Source: Thiomicrorhabdus sp965603495 (GTDB lineage Bacteria; Pseudomonadota; Gammaproteobacteria; Thiomicrospirales; Thiomicrospiraceae). Taken from it: a DNA stretch of 64,000 bases. Below the pieces are notes generated by a model. It was not told where the DNA came from. It did not search any database and saw only the letters and a program-made list of their open reading frames with translations. Made by a program: the position numbers and the translations under genes. The stretch's first letter is position 1. The number at the start of each line of letters is the position of its first letter. The stretch spans positions 49,560 through 113,559 of the forward strand of contig CBFDDF010000009.1 of NCBI GenBank assembly GCA_965603495.1, written 5' to 3'. Below, one piece after another: positions 26,340-33,281 of this stretch.

Positions 26340-26721
26340 CCACTAGTCCTTCCAAGTCTGGACAAGCCATCGGTCGACCTTGTAGGCTAACCGCTAAGCC
26401 GATGGCTTTGCCTGAAACCATGAGTCGGTCATCTTTTTTATGGTAGATATGCTGTATAAACGCATATTTGATGCGCGATTCTTTCTGTACTTCAACCGTG
26501 ACATAAAAATCATCTTGTGAGGTCAGTGGCTTTTTAAAATCCAACTCCACTCTAACCACCATCAAGTTAACGCCTTTTGCGGCGAGTTCCGCAAAATCAA
26601 CACCGTTTGCCAAGAGGAATTCATGGCGAGCATGTTCTAAATAATTCTGATAGACACTGTTATTAACTACTTTTTGCAAATCACACTCGTAATCGCGTAC
26701 GCGCATTTCATACTTAAACAT
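26323..26721 (-). CDS. Acyl-CoA thioesterase, 4HBT hot-dog family
   Basis: 132 residues. The opening MRVRDYECDLQKVVNNSVYQ and NYLEHARHEF match the 4-hydroxybenzoyl-CoA thioesterase/YbgC group, although the catalytic Asp-x-x-x-x-V/H region reads CDLQKVVNN rather than the usual TDxxGVVyH. Members hydrolyse acyl-CoA thioesters. The substrate is unknown. The gene is convergent and overlaps the end of the large channel gene. Confidence 0.85.
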   Translation of the reverse strand: MFKYEMRVRDYECDLQKVVNNSVYQNYLEHARHEFLLANGVDFAELAAKGVNLMVVRVELDFKKPLTSQDDFYVTVEVQKESRIKYAFIQHIYHKKDDRLMVSGKAIGLAVSLQGRPMACPDLEGLVATQSP

Positions 26722-26819
26722 TGACCGATTTCCTTAGCACTTTTAATATGGGACTATATTAAGGCAAACTACTAGCTTTCTCCACCCTCTTCCCCTCGGC
26801 TTATAAAAGGCACATCACA

Positions 26820-27500
26820 ATGGCTATCTCTGACTGGCATGAAAACGATCGACCTCGAGAGAAACTCTTAAACTTTGGTTCTGAACAACTCTCCGATGCC
26901 GAACTCTTAGCCATTTTATTAAGAGTCGGGGTCAAGGGTAAAAGCGCCGTTGAGTTGGCGCAAGATTTACTCAACCACTTTGGCAGTTTGCATCAACTTT
27001 TAAAAGCCAATCAGGCTGATTTCTGTCAAGCCAAAGGCTTAGGGCAAGCTAAGTTCGTTCAGTTTCAAGCGGTTTTGGAGATATCCAAGCGGCACTTCGA
27101 ATCGGGTTTAAAAACCCGAGATGCCTTTACCTCGCCTGAATTGGTCGCCCGGTTTTTGGAATCAGAACTCGGCCATCAACACCGAGAAAAATTCGCACTC
27201 TTATTGCTCAACCAGCAACATCAGCTCATCGCCGTTAAAGTCCTATTTGAAGGCACCTTAAACCAATCTCAGGTACATATCCGCGAAGTGGTCAAAAGCG
27301 TACTCGACCACCATTCCGCTGCCGTTATCCTGGCGCACAATCATCCTTCGGGAGACCCTACTCCCAGCCAGGCCGATATAGACATCACGCTACGCATCAA
27401 ACAAGCCTTGGAACTTATTGAGGTCAGAGTACTCGATCACATGATTATTGGCGATGCAGGTCGCTGGCACTCTTTAGCACAACACCAACAAATGCCATGA
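26820..27500 (+). CDS. radC: RadC family JAB/MPN-domain protein
   Basis: 226 residues: a helix-hairpin-helix-like N-terminal half (about 1-100) and a JAB metalloprotease-like domain with HNHPSGDPTPS (His 173 and 175) and the upstream Glu in FEGTLNQS. The name reflects an old repair assignment that was later disputed; the molecular role is uncertain. It is followed 33 bases later by the DUF1461-like gene on the same strand. Confidence 0.95.
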   Translation: MAISDWHENDRPREKLLNFGSEQLSDAELLAILLRVGVKGKSAVELAQDLLNHFGSLHQLLKANQADFCQAKGLGQAKFVQFQAVLEISKRHFESGLKTRDAFTSPELVARFLESELGHQHREKFALLLLNQQHQLIAVKVLFEGTLNQSQVHIREVVKSVLDHHSAAVILAHNHPSGDPTPSQADIDITLRIKQALELIEVRVLDHMIIGDAGRWHSLAQHQQMP

Positions 27501-27533
27501 ACGACATAAAAAGCACTAAAATCACTCTTAATT

Positions 27534-28325
27534 ATGAATAAATACCATACAAAAATCATCAACGCTAAAAACTTACCAGGCCTGGTAGGTTTTACTTTGG
27601 CTCAATTTACATCCGCGTTACGACAGTTCTTTTGGGTCTGGCTGACACTCATACTATCACTGTATTTAAGCTGGATAGTGCTCGCTAATGCCAATTTTGG
27701 TTATGGTATCTGGCACGATTATGCTGGTATCAGTGATAACATTGAACGCTATGCTCCTCAAAACCGTTTTCGTCACGACTTTGAAACCACCGATACCCAA
27801 ACCCGTAAAGCGCTTTTTGCCGGCATCGTTACAGCGATTCACCAACAAGGTCAAGGCCTACAAAGTTTAAGCTATCCACACCCGACTAAATCCATCGATA
27901 TTCCGCTATTGCACTCCGCAGAAATTGTCCATTTAACCGATGTTGCGAATCTTATTGAGCTCCTAAAAAAAATAGGCTGGGGGTTGTTGCTCACTTGGGG
28001 CGTGCTGAGTAGCTACCTACTGATATCACGCCAACCTTTTACGTCCCCACAAACAAGCTTACTCAACGTAGGGTTCGGCTTGATTATTTTTGCAATGCCA
28101 ATCGCCATGTTAGGCGCCAAAAACGTTTTCTATCAACTGCACATTTGGGTTTTTCCTGCAAACCATCAGTGGTTTTTTTACTATCAGGACTCACTGATGA
28201 GTACGATGATGAAAGCCCCCGATCTATTTGCTTATATCGGCGTCAGCCTGCTCACCTTAGGACTGCTATTTTTTATGCTCATCGTTAAACTGTTCCACTC
28301 TAAAAACAGCAACTCGTCTTCATAA
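27534..28325 (+). CDS. DUF1461 / Lit-like integral membrane protein
   Basis: 263 residues with four membrane helices (about 32-52, 148-168, 178-200 and 235-257) and a large loop after the first. Two blocks match DUF1461 proteins: SAEIVHLTDVANLIELL before helix two, and FYQLHIWVFPANHQWFFYYQ followed by DSLM before helix four. The family includes the Gram-positive lipoprotein intramolecular transacylase Lit, which moves an acyl chain to make lyso-form lipoproteins. Whether this Gram-negative member has that activity is unknown. A perfect iterated palindrome near the start encodes LPGLV. It probably shares a transcript with radC. Confidence 0.65.
   Translation: MNKYHTKIINAKNLPGLVGFTLAQFTSALRQFFWVWLTLILSLYLSWIVLANANFGYGIWHDYAGISDNIERYAPQNRFRHDFETTDTQTRKALFAGIVTAIHQQGQGLQSLSYPHPTKSIDIPLLHSAEIVHLTDVANLIELLKKIGWGLLLTWGVLSSYLLISRQPFTSPQTSLLNVGFGLIIFAMPIAMLGAKNVFYQLHIWVFPANHQWFFYYQDSLMSTMMKAPDLFAYIGVSLLTLGLLFFMLIVKLFHSKNSNSSS
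27575..27586. repeat. Iterated palindrome ACCAGGCCTGGT
   Basis: Perfect copy in the N-terminal coding region of the DUF1461-like gene, read as Leu-Pro-Gly-Leu-Val in a non-conserved segment before the first membrane helix. Confidence 0.95.
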
Positions 28326-28614
28326 CATTTAGACATGTATTGATAACACTTCAGCCTAGCCATCCCTATTACGACAACTTTCTACAATGTTTCAATATTC
28401 ACGCGATTGTTGAATGCAGTAATATAACTAGAAAACAGCTTTATTTAGGTTTACCCACTTTTCAGCTTCTTATTAATGTGTACTTCCAACATTGCACCGA
28501 ACGTATAAAACGACTCACCTAGCTCCCACAATATGAGTTACAAATCGATTATTTCAGACCTGTCCTGGTCGATTTATAAGTTCGTCTAAATAGCACGCAC
28601 CTCTTTTCATATCG
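28326..28614. other. Gene-free interval upstream of phoX-like gene
   Basis: A 60-codon open frame at 28340-28522 starts at TTG and has no ribosome-binding site or recognisable composition, so I do not call it. Apart from the Pho-box-like array that follows, nothing else is seen. Confidence 0.4.
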
Positions 28615-28647
28615 CTGACACATTTCCTTCACAAACCTGTCAATAAA
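28615..28647 (+). promoter_or_regulatory. Candidate Pho box upstream of phoX-like gene
   Basis: Three 11-base units in register: CTGACACATTT, CCTTCACAAAC and CTGTCAATAAA. They resemble the PhoB direct-repeat consensus CTGTCAT plus four A/T-rich bases; the first and third fit best and the middle poorly. It lies 85 bases before a predicted phosphatase gene, as expected for PhoB control. Confidence 0.5.
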
Positions 28648-28731
28648 TTTAAACATGCCTGCAATAGAAATTATTTATGATTAGTGCCCCAACACCTTGT
28701 TTGACCACTTCTCTCCTAAGAGGCACTAAAA

Positions 28732-30597
28732 ATGAAATTGAAAACTATAAATCTAGCAATGTTGATGGCGCTTGGCGCTTCAACACTAACCTTGACTGGC
28801 TGTAATGAAGATAAAACGACTAGCTTAGATGTGCGTTTTACCCCTATTGACCTGCCTGCTGACGCTACCACCAAAAACGACATCCAAGTCTCTGACACCG
28901 TTAAAGTCAATGATGACACCCAATCCATTGGTTACAACAAACTGATGGCCACTGGTGAAACGGATAATGGCGAAATTTACGGCGCCGTTAAGAACTATCA
29001 AGGCACACCTATCCAGTTTCCAGATGCTTCTGACTACATCTGTAACGGCACTAACGCTGGTGTTGGCTCTGGATTAGACTACTTCTCGATTTTACAAAAG
29101 AACGATAGCCTTTATATGGTATCGCAGTTTGAGTGTCAAATCGGCGCTATGTATATGTCAGAACTTACCCAAGATAGCTCTACGGGTGCACTATCGGTTA
29201 CCCCTGGTACCTTACAGTTTATTGACCAGTCTCCTGAATTCGGTGGTTTTGTCCACTGCGCCGGTCAGACTACGCCATGGAACTCTCACCTAGGTTCAGA
29301 GGAATATGAAACAGATGCACGCTTTGTCGAAGATAACGCTGATGCCAATGGTTTTACAGGTAACGCATATTATGATGAAACTGCGAAATTCTGGTTAACT
29401 GATGGCACCTTAGACACAGAAGGCCAATTGCTAAACCCTTACTACTATGGTTGGACGCCTGAGGTAAAAATCACTGCCGCGGGTGCCCCTAACTATATGA
29501 AGCATTATGCAATGGGACGTTTTTCTCACGAGTTATCTTATGTAATGCCTGATAAAAAAACCGTCTATCTTTCAGATGATGGTGTGAACGTAGGCTTGTT
29601 CATGTTTGTCGCTGATGTTGCTGGCGATCTTTCGGCAGGTAGCTTATATGCTGCAAAATGGCATCAAACTTCCAATACTGGACTGGGTAAGGCGAACATC
29701 AGCTGGATTGATTTAGGCCATGCTGATAACGCAACTATTCGCGCCCTACTGGATCCAGACAACGATGTGGCGACAAATGATGCGCCAGCCTTCTCTGATA
29801 TCTTTACAACTGCAGTACCGGATGTAGCAGGTGCTTGTGCAGCTGGATTCACTGCAATCAACACTTCTGCGGGTAATGAATGTTTGCAGTTGAACGATAT
29901 TACTGGTGACGCAGTTGTAGATGCCGCTGACGAAATGATTGCTTCTCGCCTGGAAACTCGCCGTTATGCCGCAATGATGGGCGCTACTACAGAGTTCCGT
30001 AAAGAAGAAGGTATCACTTTCAACGAACGTGACAACAAGCTTTATGTTGCTATGTCGGAAGTCGCTCGTGGAATGGAAGACAATATGAAAAATGGTGTTG
30101 TAGAAACCAAATATGACATCGGTGGAAACAACGACATCAAATTAGACTACAACGCTTGCGGTGGGGTTTATGAGTTAGATGTTGCAGCAGATGCTGTTAT
30201 TGGTTCTAACTATGTTGTCCAAAACATGAATGGCCTAGTTGCAGGAACGCCAACGGATTACTCTGCTGATCCTGAGCTTTCAGCCAATAGCTGTGATGTA
30301 GATGGAATCTCTAATCCAGATAACGTCACTTTCTTAGCCGATTCAGATACCTTAATAATCGGTGAAGATACTGGTAAGCATGAAAACAACATGATTTGGT
30401 CTTATAACCTTAAAGATGGCACGCTAGACCGTATCTTTACAACGCCATTAGGGGCAGAAACCACCTCTCCTTTCTGGCATAAAGATGTAAATGGTTTTGG
30501 TTATCTGTCTGCAGTAACCCAACATCCAGACACAACGACAAACCTAAATGGTGAGTCTGAAGCGGGTGTGATTGGCGTGTTTGACTTCAATAAATAA
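28732..30597 (+). CDS. PhoX-like alkaline phosphatase (DUF839), predicted lipoprotein
   Basis: 621 residues. A Sec lipoprotein signal ends in LTLTGC (Cys about 24). The body follows PhoX/DUF839: TPWNSHLGSEEYETDAR, FSHELSYVMPDKKTVYLSDD, ETRRYAAMMGATTEFRKEEG, LYVAMSEVARGM, and PDNVTFLADSDTLIIGEDTG toward the end. PhoX enzymes release phosphate from organic monoesters using Fe and Ca. Classical PhoX is Tat-exported; the lipobox here predicts an anchored form. A Pho-like box precedes it and a diheme lipoprotein gene follows. Confidence 0.85.
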   Translation: MKLKTINLAMLMALGASTLTLTGCNEDKTTSLDVRFTPIDLPADATTKNDIQVSDTVKVNDDTQSIGYNKLMATGETDNGEIYGAVKNYQGTPIQFPDASDYICNGTNAGVGSGLDYFSILQKNDSLYMVSQFECQIGAMYMSELTQDSSTGALSVTPGTLQFIDQSPEFGGFVHCAGQTTPWNSHLGSEEYETDARFVEDNADANGFTGNAYYDETAKFWLTDGTLDTEGQLLNPYYYGWTPEVKITAAGAPNYMKHYAMGRFSHELSYVMPDKKTVYLSDDGVNVGLFMFVADVAGDLSAGSLYAAKWHQTSNTGLGKANISWIDLGHADNATIRALLDPDNDVATNDAPAFSDIFTTAVPDVAGACAAGFTAINTSAGNECLQLNDITGDAVVDAADEMIASRLETRRYAAMMGATTEFRKEEGITFNERDNKLYVAMSEVARGMEDNMKNGVVETKYDIGGNNDIKLDYNACGGVYELDVAADAVIGSNYVVQNMNGLVAGTPTDYSADPELSANSCDVDGISNPDNVTFLADSDTLIIGEDTGKHENNMIWSYNLKDGTLDRIFTTPLGAETTSPFWHKDVNGFGYLSAVTQHPDTTTNLNGESEAGVIGVFDFNK

Positions 30598-30624
30598 TTT
30601 GGGCCAAACTAGCTAAATATATAT

Positions 30625-30665
30625 AAAAAAAAAGGGGGGGGGGGGCTTAGGCCCCTTTTCTTTTC
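30625..30665 (+). terminator. Terminator with A9-G12 homopolymer tract
   Basis: Nine A and twelve G in a row are followed by CTTAG, then GCCCCTTTTC. AAAAGGGG can pair with CCCCTTTT, leaving surplus G in the loop. The G-run length is prone to slippage or to sequencing error. Confidence 0.65.
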
Positions 30666-30698
30666 TTGTTTTCAGCAAAATTGATACAAACTCACCCC

Positions 30699-30746
30699 AA
30701 GTTTTTTGGTAAGCCAATTTATCAAAACTGGCTTACCAAAAAACTT
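30699..30746. promoter_or_regulatory. 18-bp perfect inverted repeat upstream of diheme lipoprotein gene
   Basis: AAGTTTTTTGGTAAGCCA (30699-30716) and its exact complement (30729-30746) with a 12-nt loop, ending 37 bases before the start codon at 30783. There is no U-run after the stem, so it is not a standard terminator. It may be an mRNA leader hairpin or an operator. Confidence 0.6.
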
Positions 30747-30782
30747 GAAAATCTTAACTTATTAAAGAACCTTGAAATGATT

Positions 30783-32501
30783 ATGAAACACATCTCTTTA
30801 CTGTCTTTTACTTCAATATTCATAACCGCTACTCTCTTGACTGGCTGCAGTGATGCCAACCATGAGGCTTCGATTAGCCCGACAAACAACTATTCGGCTT
30901 CTCAACCGGTTACAGTCAACTTACTCGATAGACATATCGTCAACAATAAGGCCGCTTATATTCCGGCCCAGTGTTACACCAAAACCGTTGGTAAAGACGA
31001 CAAAGTCCATAACCCTTGTTTCAGCTGTCACACCCAAGGTCTGGCCCCCAATTACATTAACGATTCAGCTTTTCAGATGGAATACGATTTCCGAACTTAC
31101 AGCCAAACCAATCGCTGGAGCAATCTGTTTAAAGACCGCAGTGCCGACGTTGCAAAAATCAGCGATGCGAAAATATTAGAGTATGTAAGAACTTCCAATT
31201 ACATCAATGAAAAGGGGGAGATCCCCCTCGCCAATCGCCTTGCCAATGTTCCTGCACAATGGGATGTCAATAAAGACGGAAAGTGGAATGGCTATACTCC
31301 AGACAGTTACTTTAATTTCGACAAGGAAGGCTTTGATATCGCCCCCAACCAGCAGGATACCGGCTGGCGCGCATTTGCTTATACTCCATTCTTTGGAACT
31401 TTTTGGCCAACAAACGGCAGCACCAATGATGTGATGATCCGCTTACCAGAGACAATGCGTCAGGATGACACTGGCCACTATTCTCGCCAGGTATATAAGC
31501 TTAACTTAGCCATTGTTGAAGCGATGATTACCCGCAAAAATGTCGCTATCAGTAACACCGATGAAAAACTTTACCAAGTCGACTTGAATCGTAATGGCGT
31601 GTTAGACAATGCCACGGTTGTCATCTACAAGTGGGCACCTACCAAGGGCAAGAAGATGTCTTACGTCGGTATGGCTAAAACCTTACAGCAACAAGACAAA
31701 CTCCATTTAGCCGCCGGACTTTATCCAGAGGGCACAGAATTTTTGCACAGCGTGCGTTATATTGACCAAAAAGTTGATGGCGGCATTCAACTAGCAAACC
31801 GCCTGAAAGAACTTCGTTATGCTAAAAAAACTTCCTGGAATAAGTATTCACAACTCTACAATGCCGCCATGGGAGAAGAATTGGAGTCAGCGAAATTTCC
31901 GGATCGATTACGTACGATTATTGGAGATGCTGAAAAAGGCTTGATTAACGGTTTAGGCTGGACCTATCAGGGCTTTATTGAAGATCAAGCTGGCGCCTTA
32001 CGCCCACAAAATTTTGAAGAATCTATGCACTGTATCGGTTGCCATTCCGGTTTAGGTGCCACCACAGACAGCAGCTTTGCATTCCCGCGTAAACTCAGTG
32101 CCGAACATCACCAGCAAGGCTGGTTTCATTGGACGCAAAGAGGCTTGCACGGTGTGGCAGAACCTAAGTTTCCAGATGGCAGCTGGCAATATACCGAATA
32201 CCTCCTACAGAACCACTCAGCTAATGAGTTCCGCAATAACGATGAAGTCATCCACAAATTCTTTAATGCAGACGGTAGCTTGAAAACTGCCGAGGTGGAA
32301 ACCCTGCACGATGACATCGGACATTTACTGCTACCGTCTGCTGAGCGCGCTCTAACACTCAACAAAGCCTATAAAGTCATTGTTGACGAGCAGAGCTATA
32401 TCTATGGCCGAGACTCCCATGTGAAGCCTGTGACGACCAGTTGGGATATTGTACCGATTGATGAAAAAACTGGTATTGAAAGCCCGGTGATTCATCATTA
32501 A
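30783..32501 (+). CDS. Diheme c-type cytochrome lipoprotein of unknown family
   Basis: 572 residues from the ATG at 30783, where the lipoprotein signal starts (MKHISLLSF and lipobox LLTGC); the frame extends upstream through the leader hairpin, which I exclude. Two haem sites are visible: NPCFSCHTQ about residue 71 and MHCIGCHSG about residue 420. Between them lies a long domain with a DVNKDGKWNGY calcium-loop-like segment and YQVDLNRNGVLDNAT. I recognise no named family. A periplasmic redox or electron-transfer role is inferred. It follows phoX-like gene and terminator, so joint regulation is uncertain. Confidence 0.75.
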   Translation: MKHISLLSFTSIFITATLLTGCSDANHEASISPTNNYSASQPVTVNLLDRHIVNNKAAYIPAQCYTKTVGKDDKVHNPCFSCHTQGLAPNYINDSAFQMEYDFRTYSQTNRWSNLFKDRSADVAKISDAKILEYVRTSNYINEKGEIPLANRLANVPAQWDVNKDGKWNGYTPDSYFNFDKEGFDIAPNQQDTGWRAFAYTPFFGTFWPTNGSTNDVMIRLPETMRQDDTGHYSRQVYKLNLAIVEAMITRKNVAISNTDEKLYQVDLNRNGVLDNATVVIYKWAPTKGKKMSYVGMAKTLQQQDKLHLAAGLYPEGTEFLHSVRYIDQKVDGGIQLANRLKELRYAKKTSWNKYSQLYNAAMGEELESAKFPDRLRTIIGDAEKGLINGLGWTYQGFIEDQAGALRPQNFEESMHCIGCHSGLGATTDSSFAFPRKLSAEHHQQGWFHWTQRGLHGVAEPKFPDGSWQYTEYLLQNHSANEFRNNDEVIHKFFNADGSLKTAEVETLHDDIGHLLLPSAERALTLNKAYKVIVDEQSYIYGRDSHVKPVTTSWDIVPIDEKTGIESPVIHH

Positions 32502-32724
32502 CCAGATAAGGAAGGGTAATTCAAATTTACATGGATATTTACGCGGTAATTACTTGCTTTTTAAGCTGAAACTGTGCATAATTCCGCTTCTTATTTTCCG
32601 TAGTGGGTTGACCATTACATAAGATATAGAAATATTCGAATATTTTTAATATATAGAAGCTTTTGATTTTATTGAACTTTTCAAATAAATTAAATGCTTT
32701 AAGAACCTTATAAGGGATTGTGAA

Positions 32725-32961
32725 ATGTCTAAAGTATGCCAAGTAACAGGAAAACGTCCTGTAGTCGGTAACAATGTTTCCCACTCTCACCGTAAAACAC
32801 GTCGTCGTTTCTTACCAAACTTGCATTCGCATCGTTTTTGGTTAGAAGCTGAGAACCGTTTTGTTAAGTTACGCGTAACTGCTTCAGCTATGCGTACTAT
32901 TGACAAGAATGGTATTGACTCTGTGATCGCTGAGATGCGTTTACGTGGTGAGAAAGTCTAG
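32725..32961 (+). CDS. rpmB: 50S ribosomal protein L28
   Basis: 78 residues with the usual bacterial L28 sequence: MSKVCQVTGKRPVVGNNVSH, TRRRFLPNLHSHRFW and a C-terminal IDKNGIDSVIAEM. AAGGGA lies upstream of the ATG. rpmG follows after nine bases, the standard gammaproteobacterial pair. Confidence 0.98.
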   Translation: MSKVCQVTGKRPVVGNNVSHSHRKTRRRFLPNLHSHRFWLEAENRFVKLRVTASAMRTIDKNGIDSVIAEMRLRGEKV

Positions 32962-32970
32962 GAGACTGCA

Positions 32971-33123
32971 ATGCGCGATAAAATTAAACTACAGTCAACT
33001 GAGTCTCCTTATTTTTATACAACTGATAAAAATAAGAAGAACATGGCTGGAAAATTTGAAATCAAGAAGTTCGATCCAGTGGTTCGTAAACACGTCTTGT
33101 TCAAAGAAGCTAAAATCAAGTAA
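32971..33123 (+). CDS. rpmG: 50S ribosomal protein L33
   Basis: 50 residues: MRDKIKLQSTESPYFYTTDK, NKKNMAGKFEIKKFDP and VVRKHVLFKEAKIK. Zinc-binding cysteines are absent, so this is the Cys-lacking (C-) form of L33. GGAG sits upstream of the ATG. It ends the two-gene ribosomal operon, followed by a terminator. Confidence 0.97.
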   Translation: MRDKIKLQSTESPYFYTTDKNKKNMAGKFEIKKFDPVVRKHVLFKEAKIK

Positions 33124-33145
33124 ATCTTATCCAGATGCATTTGAT

Positions 33146-33176
33146 AAAACCCGGTTCAAAAGACTGGGTTTTTTTA
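33146..33176 (+). terminator. Terminator of rpmB-rpmG operon
   Basis: AAAACCCGGT pairs with ACTGGGTTTT (one G-T pair) around a 7-nt loop, and a T-run follows. Confidence 0.88.
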
Positions 33177-33281
33177 TGCCTATCAGAAAGTCATCGAAGA
33201 AAGAGTGATTACAATGCAAGCAATCAAGCTTATCGCTTCTAAAGCGAGCGGCACTAGAACATAGAGCAAGCTTAAAACAGC

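Noticed and set aside
28340..28522. 60-residue plus-strand frame
   Set aside because: TTG start, no ribosome-binding site, no recognisable pattern; it fits noise in an AT-rich gap.
32539..32790. 83-residue minus-strand frame overlapping rpmB
   Set aside because: It overlaps the rpmB start and promoter region and has no supporting signal.
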